Origin: CAZPRW01 sp964577805
GTDB lineage: Bacteria; Verrucomicrobiota; Verrucomicrobiia; Opitutales; JAIRKQ01
Length of the DNA stretch: 64,000 nucleotides
Direction of reading: 5' to 3'
Assembly: GCA_964577805.1 (NCBI GenBank)
Contig: CAZOAG010000004.1
Span: forward strand, 1 to 64,000
This document shows, piece after piece, positions 44,635-54,039 of the stretch. The notes below the pieces were generated by a model that was not told the origin of the DNA, searched no databases, and saw only the letters and a list, made by a program, of their open reading frames with translations. How positions within the stretch are numbered: position 1 is the first letter of the stretch; each line of letters starts with the position of its first letter. The position numbers were made by a program, and so were the translations under genes.

Positions 44635-45474
44635 TCATTCAGCAGCACCAGTAATTGCTATTTTGTATTCATCTGCTCGTTGCAACACATTGTGTTTGTC
44701 TAAAATAATCACACGCTGCGACTCTAAAATAACATTCCGAATACGTGAATTACGCAAATTGTCCAATGTTGTCATCCCAAAGACAGGAACATCAAAACGA
44801 AAATCTTTATTTGCCACTGTTGTCTTAATAAAAATTCCATTTTTTAATTTAAAATTTCCAACACGACGGATCAAATCATCCGTACCAGCAAAATCTTCTA
44901 CAGCAACCACTGTACCATTATTAACAACAACACTCTGCCCAACGTTCAATCGAGCTACCTCACGAGCAATATTAATGCCAAATGTAACATCATTATCACT
45001 AACCGATAATTTTGTTGCCGTCATCAATCCGTCGCTCGCCAATGAATCTTCCAAGAATGATCTAGCATCAAGAACATCGATTCCCAACGATGATATTTCT
45101 TGAACAATTGCGCCGAATATCGTCTCAGCATTTTTTTCTTTAAGACGTGCCAACAATAACATTGCCTTAAGATCAGGAATCATTCCATGGAATAATTTTT
45201 TCGGTTTGACCTGTCCTGACATTATGACATGCGTCGTCTTAAACCGTTGCAACCAGCTCAACATCTTTCCAAGTTGACCGACAGAAATAAATGCCTTATG
45301 GGAATTGTCCAAACGATCGAACCAATCACGATCTATTTCATCATCTACAGCGATTACAGAAAATTCACGACCGAAATTAGACAATGCCATCGATAATATC
45401 ACAGGATATTGTCCCCTACCTGCCAATATGGTAATTTCAGCATCTTGCGAGATAATGTCATGAGCATGTTTCAT
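44635..45474 (-). CDS. lpxI: UDP-2,3-diacylglucosamine pyrophosphatase LpxI
   Basis: LpxI hydrolyses UDP-2,3-diacylglucosamine to lipid X, the step done by LpxH in many proteobacteria. The 279 residues match the family: ILAGRGQYPVILSMAL at the start, GQVKPKKLF (about 87-95), and the C-terminal domain with VVVNNGTVVAVEDFAGTDDLI. It acts in the cytoplasm or at the inner membrane in lipid A synthesis. Its ATG overlaps the upstream methyltransferase stop by 4 bp, so it is coupled to the dnaN-waaA-trmH string. Confidence 0.88.
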   Translation of the reverse strand: MKHAHDIISQDAEITILAGRGQYPVILSMALSNFGREFSVIAVDDEIDRDWFDRLDNSHKAFISVGQLGKMLSWLQRFKTTHVIMSGQVKPKKLFHGMIPDLKAMLLLARLKEKNAETIFGAIVQEISSLGIDVLDARSFLEDSLASDGLMTATKLSVSDNDVTFGINIAREVARLNVGQSVVVNNGTVVAVEDFAGTDDLIRRVGNFKLKNGIFIKTTVANKDFRFDVPVFGMTTLDNLRNSRIRNVILESQRVIILDKHNVLQRADEYKIAITGAAE

Positions 45475-46304
45475 CTCAAACTTCCATTTGTATCAGCTAT
45501 CATTCGTTGTCGAATGACATCATATAAAACAATTACTGCTGCATCATTTACATTCAATGAATCACAAATTCCCATCTGCGGCAACATAACTGTCTGTACG
45601 TCATCTTTTTTAAGCCAGAAATCACTCAACCCATTATGTTCCGACCCTACCAATATTGCCAGTGGACAACAAAAATCCTGACTGAAATAATAATTTTTCG
45701 ATGATGGTGTTGTTGCGAATAGTGATAAATTCTTTTTTGTCAAAAAATCATATGCTGACATGTTATCGGCGACCGCTATTTTTAAATTAAATAATGCTCC
45801 CTGAGAAGCACGTACAACATTTGGATTAAATATATCTGTTACAGGGTTACAAAGTATCATCATATCCACACCAGCAGATTCTGCCGATCGCATCAACGCA
45901 CCTAAATTGCCAGACTTTTCTATTCCTTCTGCAACAAGAACAAACGATGGCGATATATCATACATAGACGATATGTCAGTATCCCAAAAATTCGCTAACG
46001 CAATGATGCCGTCACCATTTTCTCGTTTGCTGACCTTTTCAAAAACCATCCTAGATACTTCAAAACATTCGATATTGCGCTCATACGACGTTTGCAATAA
46101 TTCAAAATAACTGTCCGATTTAAACATCGAATGGTCAAAAAACAGACCTTCTACTGAAATACCACATGATAATGCTCTGCTGACCTCACGATATCCTTCT
46201 ATCAAAAACAATCGATAACGATTGCGCTTTGTCCGATCGTGCAACTTGCTCAATAATTTTACATGTTCATTGTGAACACTAGTAATTATATTCCGTTTGT
46301 TCAT
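45471..46304 (-). CDS. TrmH/SpoU-family RNA 2'-O-methyltransferase
   Basis: A SPOUT methyltransferase that modifies 2'-OH of tRNA or rRNA. The 277 residues have the three knot motifs: EGIEKSGNLGALMRSAESAG (with Asn and Arg), AILVGSEHNGLS, and LPQMGICDSLNVNDAAVIVLYD. The N-terminal ~100 residues resemble the RlmB/TrmH substrate-binding part. The target nucleotide cannot be deduced. It overlaps both waaA (upstream) and lpxI (downstream) by 4 bp, so it is translated with the lipopolysaccharide genes. Confidence 0.9.
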   Translation of the reverse strand: MNKRNIITSVHNEHVKLLSKLHDRTKRNRYRLFLIEGYREVSRALSCGISVEGLFFDHSMFKSDSYFELLQTSYERNIECFEVSRMVFEKVSKRENGDGIIALANFWDTDISSMYDISPSFVLVAEGIEKSGNLGALMRSAESAGVDMMILCNPVTDIFNPNVVRASQGALFNLKIAVADNMSAYDFLTKKNLSLFATTPSSKNYYFSQDFCCPLAILVGSEHNGLSDFWLKKDDVQTVMLPQMGICDSLNVNDAAVIVLYDVIRQRMIADTNGSLR

Positions 46305-47596
46305 TTGTCAGCAAATGCAATCTCTTCTATCTTTTTAGCAACAAACAATGATGCCCCGCAATTACTTTTATGCCATTGCAATAAATTACACGACATCTCT
46401 TTTCGTTTTTCAGCATCCTTCGACAAATTTACTATCGCTGATATAGCTTGAGTCCCATCATTTACTTTCGCAACGCACCTGTTCATTTCCAACGCTGAAC
46501 AAATCTCACGAAAATTATTCATTCTCGGACCATACACTATAGGAACTCCACTCGATGCAGCATCCAATGGTGATTGTCCACCATTATTCGGCGACAGACT
46601 CTTTCCTATGAACGCAATATCTGCCAATGAAGTAAGAATCGACAACTCCCCTGTTGTATCTACTAAACAAATATCAACATCTGATTTAGCATCCCCATTC
46701 GACCGCTGATGCCATTTAAATTCAGATCGTTGCAATAATTCAATAACATTATTACGTCGTTCAGCATGTCGAGGCACCAACAATAATTTCCAACTTTTAT
46801 CACATTCGCGACACTTTCGTAATGCTTTTATCAGCATTAATTCTTCTCCCTGCCATGTCGAAGATCCCAATATTATTTTATCATTTGAAGAAAAACCTAA
46901 TGAACGCAATAAATTCTCTCTATCATCATCTGACAACCTGCAAACATCACTGTCGAACTTCATATTGCCAGTAATTTTTATAATATCCTGCGATATTCCC
47001 ATATTGGCACATCGCTGAGCAGACAATTGATCGCATGCCATGACATAATTCAACGATGAAAGAACTGGCATTGCTAACCCACGCATCAATTCATAATGCT
47101 TAAATGTTTTATCGGAAATCCTGGCATTTATCAATATGACAGGGACCCCACGGCGTTTCGCCTGCCAAACATGTTCTGGCCATATTTCATTTTCCATAAG
47201 TATGGCAACATGTGGAAATATACGATTCCATGCCATCCAACTGAATAACCAAAAATCAAACGGAAACAAACCGACAAACAATACTTTATCGCTATACATT
47301 TTCTGAGCTAAGTCATACCCTGTACTAGTTGTCGTTGTTATAACGATCTCATACATATCACTTTCTGCCAAAATCGAAACCAATTTCTCTAACGCCTTTA
47401 TCTCACCAACACTGACAGCTTGTATCCATAACCTGCGTTTACCAAATTTCCGTTTAGGCAACTTCACAAACATCCCAAATCGATATTTAAAATCTTTATC
47501 ATACCCACCACGCCTCTTCATGCGATAGGCATAATACGGTATAACCAACAAAAAAACCGGCCAAAACAAAATACGATATAATAAAATCGTCAACAT
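46301..47596 (-). CDS. waaA: 3-deoxy-D-manno-octulosonic acid (KDO) transferase
   Basis: WaaA transfers KDO from CMP-KDO to lipid A precursor at the inner membrane. From the ATG at 47596 it has 431 residues (a TTG at 47602 is also possible). The N-terminal membrane anchor (ILLYRILFWPVFLLVIPYYAYR), the VSVGE motif (about residues 64-68), MENEIWPEH, and GSSTWQGEE plus ARISDK are family hallmarks. It follows dnaN after 20 bp and overlaps the methyltransferase. The number of KDO units added cannot be told from sequence. Confidence 0.93.
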   Translation of the reverse strand: MLTILLYRILFWPVFLLVIPYYAYRMKRRGGYDKDFKYRFGMFVKLPKRKFGKRRLWIQAVSVGEIKALEKLVSILAESDMYEIVITTTTSTGYDLAQKMYSDKVLFVGLFPFDFWLFSWMAWNRIFPHVAILMENEIWPEHVWQAKRRGVPVILINARISDKTFKHYELMRGLAMPVLSSLNYVMACDQLSAQRCANMGISQDIIKITGNMKFDSDVCRLSDDDRENLLRSLGFSSNDKIILGSSTWQGEELMLIKALRKCRECDKSWKLLLVPRHAERRNNVIELLQRSEFKWHQRSNGDAKSDVDICLVDTTGELSILTSLADIAFIGKSLSPNNGGQSPLDAASSGVPIVYGPRMNNFREICSALEMNRCVAKVNDGTQAISAIVNLSKDAEKRKEMSCNLLQWHKSNCGASLFVAKKIEEIAFADK

Positions 47597-47616
47597 AATC
47601 AAAGAAGTTTCACGGC

Positions 47617-48741
47617 CTACCCCATACGCAATGGCATAACGACATATAAGAAATCATCTAATGTCTTAACTACACCAGCACTTAATTCATCCTTGAACTC
47701 AAAAAATACCTCATCCTGAGTAAGTACTCTTAACGGATCACAAAGAAAAATATGATTAAATGCAATTTCTACAGGTTCACCATCATAGACAATTGCAATT
47801 TTTTCATGTGCAGCACCATATTCTTGGCTCTCTGCAGAAATTTCCAATGTATTGTTTTCAAACCGTAATTTTACTAAATTCTTTTGTTCACTCGAAACAA
47901 TAGCAACACGTTGTATACACTCTAATGCCAATTGACGGTCAAGTTTTATACGATTTTCAGTTGTCTGAGGAATAATCTGCCGAAAATTTGGATAATTTCC
48001 ATCAATCACTTTCGACACTAAACGAATATCTCCTATTAAACCATCTTTATTGTCCTTACTTACTCCAACCAAAAATGTCACTTGTTTCTTGTCATAAGAA
48101 AATGATACTTCATCTCCTTGCCCTAATAATCTTTCCAACTCTCTGATCGTTTTACTAGGAACAATCACCCCATGTGCATGTTCAGCAACAGTCGACATTT
48201 TATGCGAAACAACGCTCAACCTCCTGCCATCAGTTGCTGCGAATGTTAATTTATCACCATCGAAACAAAAATATACACTATTGAGAATAAATCGATTATC
48301 ATCATTCGATTGTGCGAATGACACTCTTTTCAACATCTTAGCCATGTCAGACTGCTGTAATACCGTCGTATTGTCAGCATCATTCAGTTCAGACACAGGA
48401 AATTCTTCAGCACTAAGTCCCATGATTTGGAAGTGTGATCTGCCAGATGATATATTTACTTTATTTCCATCAAGCTCAACGATCACATCAGGGCTAGGCA
48501 ACGATCGGATTATAGCAGATAACTTTTTAGCAGGCAATGTAATTTTACCAATACGTTCAACATTTGCACTTACGCAGCAGTTAATTGATACATCTAAATT
48601 AGTCGCAGATAGTCGCAAACCATCTTGACATGCATCTAACATAACATTGCTCAAAATAGGCATTACAGAACGATTTTCAACAATGCTCGATACCCGTTGC
48701 AACCCATTGACAAAGATTTGTTTTTCTATAGAAAACTTCAT
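47617..48741 (-). CDS. dnaN: DNA polymerase III beta subunit (sliding clamp)
   Basis: The ring clamp that holds DNA polymerase III to DNA. The 374 residues show three clamp domains with MKFSIEKQIFVNGLQRVSSIVENRS at the start, KLSAIIRSLP, FAATDGRRLSV and the C-terminal VVMPLRM, the last residues forming part of the protein-binding cleft. dnaA and recF are not adjacent. It diverges from ligA (89 bp) and heads a string with waaA, the methyltransferase and lpxI. Confidence 0.96.
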   Translation of the reverse strand: MKFSIEKQIFVNGLQRVSSIVENRSVMPILSNVMLDACQDGLRLSATNLDVSINCCVSANVERIGKITLPAKKLSAIIRSLPSPDVIVELDGNKVNISSGRSHFQIMGLSAEEFPVSELNDADNTTVLQQSDMAKMLKRVSFAQSNDDNRFILNSVYFCFDGDKLTFAATDGRRLSVVSHKMSTVAEHAHGVIVPSKTIRELERLLGQGDEVSFSYDKKQVTFLVGVSKDNKDGLIGDIRLVSKVIDGNYPNFRQIIPQTTENRIKLDRQLALECIQRVAIVSSEQKNLVKLRFENNTLEISAESQEYGAAHEKIAIVYDGEPVEIAFNHIFLCDPLRVLTQDEVFFEFKDELSAGVVKTLDDFLYVVMPLRMG

Positions 48742-48830
48742 ATTTTTTTAGAAAAGGATCAGTTCTTAGTATTTTTTTATGGAAAAAGTGCAAGCCAGCA
48801 TTTCATTAGCCCACAAATTCATCCAACACA

Positions 48831-50861
48831 ATGACAAAAAACAACACCTTGCCACAAAAAGAAATAAAAAAATTACAAGAGCGATATCACAAACTTTTGG
48901 ATGAAATAAAATTGCATGACAGGTTATATTACAAAGAAAATCATCCGACGATTTCTGACTTTGAATATGATTGCTTAAAAGCAGAACTGGAACGACTAGA
49001 GCAAACATTATCTGAACAGACTATATCAATAGAAAGGTCTATCATTGGCGACGATAGAACAAATGGATTTAAGACAGAAAATCACCTATCTCCTATGCTA
49101 AGTCTAGCAAATACGTATTCTTTCGAAGAACTGGAAAAATGGGACACAAGAAATCATGAACGATTGCAAAATATACCATTCTCATACGTCATTGAGCCCA
49201 AAATCGATGGTGTGGCAATTAATTTGATATATCGCAATGGAAAGTTCGAAAAAGCAATAACACGAGGGAATGGAACAATTGGAGATGATGTAACAAATAA
49301 TATACAAACCATAATAAATTTTCCACGGAATATAAAAACATCAAGTCAACTTTTAGAAATTCGCGGAGAGATATATATCGACAATGAAACATTCATTGCC
49401 GTCAACAATATGCGAGATGAACATGGAAAAGAAGTATTTTCTAATCCACGTAATTTAGCAGCAGGAACGTTAAAAACATTGGATCAAAATGCTGTCGCAG
49501 CTCGTAATTTGCAATTAATAACGTACTCTATAGGATATGCAGACGATAGTAGCATGCCTAACCAACAAAACGACATTTTAGAATGGTTGAAAACATCTGG
49601 CTTTCAATCACAAGAACAATATTGGACGGCAAATAATATACAAGAGACTTGGGAAGCTATACGCCTTCTTGATGAAGCGCGCCTTAATTTTCAGTATCAT
49701 ACTGACGGCGCTGTGTTGAAGATCAATCAATTTGGCCTATACAATATTCTTGGAACAACTGCAAAATCTCCTAAATGGGCAATTGCATATAAATACCATC
49801 CAGAACGCGCAACAACACATTTAAACAATATAATTTTTCAAGTCGGGAGAACAGGAATTGTAACCCCTGTAGCTGATTTCGACACTGTCATATTATCTGG
49901 AACACGAGTATCGCGCGCAACATTGCATAATGCTGATGAAATGGCCAAGCACGACATTCATGTAGGAGATTATGTAATTGTTGAAAAAGCAGGAGAAATA
50001 ATACCTGCCATTGTTGCTGTCGACAAATCAAAACGTCAAAAACACAGCATACCATTCTCATTTCCTACACACTGCCCTGCATGCAATTCACAACTCATAC
50101 AATTGCCAAACGAGGTAGCATGGCGTTGCCAAAACACCAATTGCCCATCACAAATACGTCGTCGCATATCGCATTTCGTCTCAAAACATGCAATGGATAT
50201 TGATGGATTTGGCGACTCATTAATAGACAAATTAGTCTCAAGCGGCATCTTAAAAAACTTGCAGGATATCTATCGACTTACATTCAACGACATTGTCTCT
50301 ATTGAAAAGTTTGGAACAAAATCATCATTAAGATTATTAGAAAATATTGATAAAAGCAAAAATAATCCGTTCTGGAGATTATTACATGGAATAGGAATAT
50401 CAGGAGTTGGAATACAAACCGCAAAAGATATTGCACGTCATTTCACTTCGTTCAAATCATTGCAATTAGCCACATCTTACGATCTAGAAAAAATCAATGG
50501 TATAGGGAACACACTTTCGTCAGCAATAATCGCTTTTTTCAACGAAAAAAACAATCAGCAGTTAATATCAGACTTAAAAGAATTTGGTGTCCTCTGTAAA
50601 CATACAGAATCAATACAAACGAATGCAAAAATTAGCGGAAAAACATTCGTATTAACTGGAACATTGTCAACAATGACACGCCAACAAGCGGCAACATTGA
50701 TCGAGAACAACGGAGGAATTGTTTCAAACACCGTATCAAAAGCTACAAATGTATTAATAGCTGGGGAAAATTGCGGATCAAAACTGACAAAAGCACAATC
50801 TATTGGTACCGAAATATGGGATGAAAAATATTTCACAAACGTCATTAATAAAACTGAATAA
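48831..50861 (+). CDS. ligA: NAD-dependent DNA ligase
   Basis: LigA seals nicks after replication and repair. The 676 residues contain the Ia domain, the adenylation site IEPKIDG with Lys124, motif GTLKTLDQNAVAARNL, the OB-fold, a four-Cys zinc finger (CPACNSQL and CQNTNCPSQ), the HhH region and a C-terminal BRCT domain starting about 597 (SGKTFVLTGTL). All parts are present. The ATG at 48831 lies in an 89-bp gap with dnaN. Confidence 0.97.
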   Translation: MTKNNTLPQKEIKKLQERYHKLLDEIKLHDRLYYKENHPTISDFEYDCLKAELERLEQTLSEQTISIERSIIGDDRTNGFKTENHLSPMLSLANTYSFEELEKWDTRNHERLQNIPFSYVIEPKIDGVAINLIYRNGKFEKAITRGNGTIGDDVTNNIQTIINFPRNIKTSSQLLEIRGEIYIDNETFIAVNNMRDEHGKEVFSNPRNLAAGTLKTLDQNAVAARNLQLITYSIGYADDSSMPNQQNDILEWLKTSGFQSQEQYWTANNIQETWEAIRLLDEARLNFQYHTDGAVLKINQFGLYNILGTTAKSPKWAIAYKYHPERATTHLNNIIFQVGRTGIVTPVADFDTVILSGTRVSRATLHNADEMAKHDIHVGDYVIVEKAGEIIPAIVAVDKSKRQKHSIPFSFPTHCPACNSQLIQLPNEVAWRCQNTNCPSQIRRRISHFVSKHAMDIDGFGDSLIDKLVSSGILKNLQDIYRLTFNDIVSIEKFGTKSSLRLLENIDKSKNNPFWRLLHGIGISGVGIQTAKDIARHFTSFKSLQLATSYDLEKINGIGNTLSSAIIAFFNEKNNQQLISDLKEFGVLCKHTESIQTNAKISGKTFVLTGTLSTMTRQQAATLIENNGGIVSNTVSKATNVLIAGENCGSKLTKAQSIGTEIWDEKYFTNVINKTE

Positions 50862-50992
50862 ATTTGCTTTGATCCGTTTATTGTCCAATCGTACGTTATT
50901 AAATCGGTCAATCATGCTCTCATTATTGATATGTTTTTCAATTGTCACCATCTGTCACACATCTTCTAACTTCACTTAAAAAATTGCATATA

Positions 50993-51118
50993 TTAAAAAC
51001 ATATACTGCGTTGCATACCCGGAATGTAAGGCTTACGCTCTTCAGCATGTCCAGGTGTAAAAACAGTGGTGCCAAAACGCCGATTAACTCTAGCTCGTGG
51101 TCCAATATATCTCGCCAT
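50993..51118 (-). pseudogene. truncated rpsD (first 35 codons)
   Basis: The first 35 codons match rpsD; after the duplication border at 51012, six unrelated codons follow before a TAA. It differs from the real rpsD by two changes (51026 and 51032), both synonymous. It follows the extra rpsK copy in the same spacing as the real rpsD, so it is probably transcribed and the intact start region could be translated into a 41-residue fragment. Confidence 0.85.
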
Positions 51119-51706
51119 AAATAAACTCCTAATTACGCCCTTCTTACCTTACGCGGCCTGCATCCATTGTGCGGCACCGGCGTAACATCTATTATTTCAT
51201 CTACTGTAAGCCCCAATGCTTGAACCGTACGAATTGCTGCATCACGACCCATCCCTGGCCCCTTAACTCTTATAGTAACCTCTTTCATTCCATGAGATAT
51301 CGCTACCTTGCCTGCATCCTGAACTACCATTTGAGCTGCATACGCTGTTGACTTCCGTGAGCCCCTGAAATTGCATTTCCCAGAACTTGCCCATGAAATT
51401 ACATTTCCTCCCATGTCTGTAAACGACACCTTGGTATTATTGAAAGTCGCTAAAATATAACATATCCCCTTTGTAATATTCTTACACTTTTTCGCTTTCC
51501 TTATATTAGTATCTATTGTCTCATCAAACAAAGAATTCAACACACTAGCGGCCCCTCCTACTTGCACGTCTGTAACTGGTACAGCGGATCGGTCTTCTTT
51601 TTCTGCTTCGCTCATTTTATTCCTCCTTCCTTGCTCTGTTTTAGCTCTTCTTTGCTACTCCTACTGTCTTCCGGACTCCCTTCCGAGTCCGAGCATTGGT
51701 GGATGT
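51012..51706 (-). repeat. 695-bp direct repeat, copy 1 (rpsK segment)
   Basis: This segment equals 54542-55236 at a constant offset of 3530 bp. Apart from 51026 and 51032 no difference was seen on comparing the flanks and the two rpsK frames. It contains the start of rpsD, all of rpsK and the last 22 codons of rpsM. Flanks outside the borders are unrelated. Confidence 0.95.
51133..51615 (-). CDS. rpsK: ribosomal protein S11, second copy
   Basis: A complete extra copy of rpsK, identical in protein to the one at 54663-55145 and apparently also in DNA. It encodes 160 residues with an extra ~30-residue acidic N-terminus. It keeps a strong Shine-Dalgarno (AAGGAGG) ahead of the ATG, copied from the end of rpsM. 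It lies downstream of the thioesterase gene and upstream of ligA (convergent). It could be transcribed by read-through from the alpha operon. A recent duplication or ongoing gene conversion would explain the identity. Confidence 0.93.
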   Translation of the reverse strand: MSEAEKEDRSAVPVTDVQVGGAASVLNSLFDETIDTNIRKAKKCKNITKGICYILATFNNTKVSFTDMGGNVISWASSGKCNFRGSRKSTAYAAQMVVQDAGKVAISHGMKEVTIRVKGPGMGRDAAIRTVQALGLTVDEIIDVTPVPHNGCRPRKVRRA

Positions 51707-51775
51707 AATTTTTCTATTCTTTTTACCTAAGCACCTTCTGGCACACTCGTTACGCACATAAAACGCAAATTTCAT
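51641..51775 (-). pseudogene. rpsM 3' fragment with fused novel N-terminus
   Basis: The last 22 codons of rpsM (including the stop), copied with the rpsK segment, are in frame with an upstream ATG at 51773-51775 in unique DNA. The chimeric frame would give 44 residues: 23 basic, Cys/Arg-containing new residues followed by the S13 tail ending VAKKS. No strong ribosome-binding site is seen before it. It is probably a relic. Confidence 0.5.
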
Positions 51776-51932
51776 CCATTACTTATACATTTTTTCAAAA
51801 ATCATTATGCATCCACATTGTTGGAGTTACAAACGTATTTTATTACCTTCATAACTTGTCGATTGTTTGGTCTCATTACGATTAATTGCTTGTAGTTATC
51901 AAGTCTGCCTCGTATGATACATTCGCGCTGTA

Positions 51933-52352
51933 CTATATTTGATTTTCCAAACATTTCAAATGTCCAAAAAGAACAGGTATAGATTTTGATATATTCAACA
52001 CCTTGCCTAATTTATCGGTAAAACAGTGCGTAGATTGACCTTCTGCACATAAAATGTTGTTTTGAGAAGAATTGATGAACGAATACTTTAAAATAAAACG
52101 GGCAGAACTTACCTTAACAACATCGACATCTATACATATAATATCATCAAACATAACTGATGATTTATAAGAACATTGTACATCAACAACAGGACTGAAA
52201 AAACCATTCGCCTCAAGTGATTTAAACGGGCATCCCAATTTGTCCAAAAATGCGACTCTAGCGTCCTCCATCCATTTAATATAATTGGAGTGATGCACGA
52301 CCCCCATCTTGTCTGTTTCGTGATAGCTTGCTCTATGTTCACACACAATCAC
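51933..52352 (-). CDS. YbgC/FadM-like acyl-CoA thioesterase (hotdog fold)
   Basis: The 139-residue protein matches the 4HBT thioesterase family: YHETDKMGVVHHSNYIKWMEDAR near the N-terminus, a conserved region with the expected acidic active site, then FFSPVVDVQCSYKSSVMFDD. It probably hydrolyses acyl-CoA or acyl-ACP thioesters. The start is GTG at 52352 with a GAGG about 8 nt upstream. It follows rplQ by about 140 bp in the same direction and precedes the second rpsK copy. No tol-pal genes are nearby. Confidence 0.85.
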   Translation of the reverse strand: MIVCEHRASYHETDKMGVVHHSNYIKWMEDARVAFLDKLGCPFKSLEANGFFSPVVDVQCSYKSSVMFDDIICIDVDVVKVSSARFILKYSFINSSQNNILCAEGQSTHCFTDKLGKVLNISKSIPVLFGHLKCLENQI

Positions 52353-52491
52353 TGTTAATACCTCATTTTTACATTAATATCACAACGGATTTTTTCGCAT
52401 AAGTATATCACACAAACCAGACAAAAAATATAAGCGACCAAGGATCAAACACTTAGCCGCCTACATCCACAACAACTAACAAACAAAAAAA

Positions 52492-52992
52492 TTATTCTGC
52501 TTTGTCATCTGCTACAGCTGGCTCAGTAGCATCTGAAGCAACCTCTGCCTTCTTTTTTGCAACAGGTTGCTTGCGCGTTCTTTTCTTCTTTGATTTGGAA
52601 TAACCAACATCATCAGCTGGAATCAGCTCTATAATTGCCATTTTAGCAGCATCTCCAACACGCCGCATCAATTTATAAATGCGAGTATATCCACCATTTC
52701 GCTTGATAAATTCTACCGCACGTTCGTTGAACAATTTCGCAACCGTATCCTCATCATGAATACGAGATATCGCCAAACGCAAATAATGCAACTTGCGAAT
52801 TCTATCATCTGTCAAATAAGCCTTCTTTGCCATTGTAATCAACTTCTCAGCAAACGGACGCAATGCCTTCGCCTTTGCCAATGTAGTTGTTATTCTGCCA
52901 TGCTTAAATAACGCTACTGCCAAATTCGCCATCAATGCCTCACGATGTTCTTTCGTGCGACCTAGCGAGTACTTATGTTTCCCGTGACGCAT
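52492..52992 (-). CDS. rplQ: ribosomal protein L17
   Basis: L17 lies near the exit tunnel. The first ~115 residues are the usual L17 (MRHGKHKYSLGRTKEHREALMANL, and YTRIYKLMRRVGDAAKMAIIELI). An extra C-terminal tail of ~45 residues, Lys- then Ala/Glu/Asp-rich, extends it to 166 residues. It follows rpoA by 32 bp, the normal end of the alpha operon. Confidence 0.96.
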   Translation of the reverse strand: MRHGKHKYSLGRTKEHREALMANLAVALFKHGRITTTLAKAKALRPFAEKLITMAKKAYLTDDRIRKLHYLRLAISRIHDEDTVAKLFNERAVEFIKRNGGYTRIYKLMRRVGDAAKMAIIELIPADDVGYSKSKKKRTRKQPVAKKKAEVASDATEPAVADDKAE

Positions 52993-53024
52993 TTTATACC
53001 CAAATTATATTGTTAATTATATTA

Positions 53025-54014
53025 TTAATAACGATCGAGCAACCGCTCATCAACCTTCATACCAAGAGAAAGTCCAATCTCTTCCAATTTGTCTTTTATC
53101 TCATTGAGCGACTTCTTACCAAAATTCCTATACTTCAACATTTCAGCTTCTGTCTTCATTGTCAACTCACCAACTGTCATAATGTTTGCATTATTCAAAC
53201 AATTTGCAGCGCGTACTGACAGCTCAATCTCATTGACGCTCATGTTGAACAACTTGCGCAAACGATTCTGTTCGTCATTGATTTCTTTTTCAGTATTTTC
53301 AAATGCAATATCAACTCCAGCCGCCGTATCAAAGACATCGAAATGATGTTTCAAGATTGCAGATGCTTCTTTCAACGCATCAGCTGGCTGAATTCTGCCA
53401 TCTGTCCATATTTCAAGAACCAACTTGTCGTAATCTGTGAATTGCCCAACACGTGTATCCTCAACGGCATACTTTACCAAAGTTACAGGACTAAACAATG
53501 CATCAATCGGTAGCAACCCAATTTCAGCATGTCGTGCATGCCTCGATCCCAACAAATACCCGCGACCAACACACAGTTCCAATTTCGCAGAAAATTTTCG
53601 TTTTTGATCGATATTGCAAATTACTTGCTCAGGATTCAATATCTCAAATTCACCATCACCAACGATATCCTTGGCCAACACCGGTCCTTCACGATCAACA
53701 TTAATCGTAAGATTTATTAAATCATTGCTATTGGTCTTAAACAAAACCTTCTTTACGTTCAATATAATATCAGTGACATCCTCGCGAACCCCAGATATGC
53801 TCTGAAATTCATGACTAACACCATCGATAGAAATAGAAATAACAGCAGCACCCGAAATCGAACTCAACAAAACCCTGCGAAGTGCATTACCTATGCTATG
53901 CGCAAAACCAGCTTCGAATGGCTCAGCTATAAACATAGCATACGTATCCGTCGCTGTTTGCTCAATCCTATGCAAACGATCCGGAAGTTCAAACTGACGT
54001 AGAACTTTTGTCAT
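53025..54014 (-). CDS. rpoA: RNA polymerase alpha subunit
   Basis: The 329-residue alpha subunit assembles RNA polymerase and reads promoter UP elements. The N-terminal domain contains GFAHSIGNALRRVLLSSISGAA; the C-terminal domain has LSVRAANCLNNANI and the helix-hairpin-helix LKYRNFGKKSLNEIKDKL. It lies between rpsD and rplQ. The gene is enclosed by the two rpsK direct repeats. Confidence 0.97.
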   Translation of the reverse strand: MTKVLRQFELPDRLHRIEQTATDTYAMFIAEPFEAGFAHSIGNALRRVLLSSISGAAVISISIDGVSHEFQSISGVREDVTDIILNVKKVLFKTNSNDLINLTINVDREGPVLAKDIVGDGEFEILNPEQVICNIDQKRKFSAKLELCVGRGYLLGSRHARHAEIGLLPIDALFSPVTLVKYAVEDTRVGQFTDYDKLVLEIWTDGRIQPADALKEASAILKHHFDVFDTAAGVDIAFENTEKEINDEQNRLRKLFNMSVNEIELSVRAANCLNNANIMTVGELTMKTEAEMLKYRNFGKKSLNEIKDKLEEIGLSLGMKVDERLLDRY

Positions 54015-54039
54015 ACAATTTTCCTATAACTCCCAAAAA

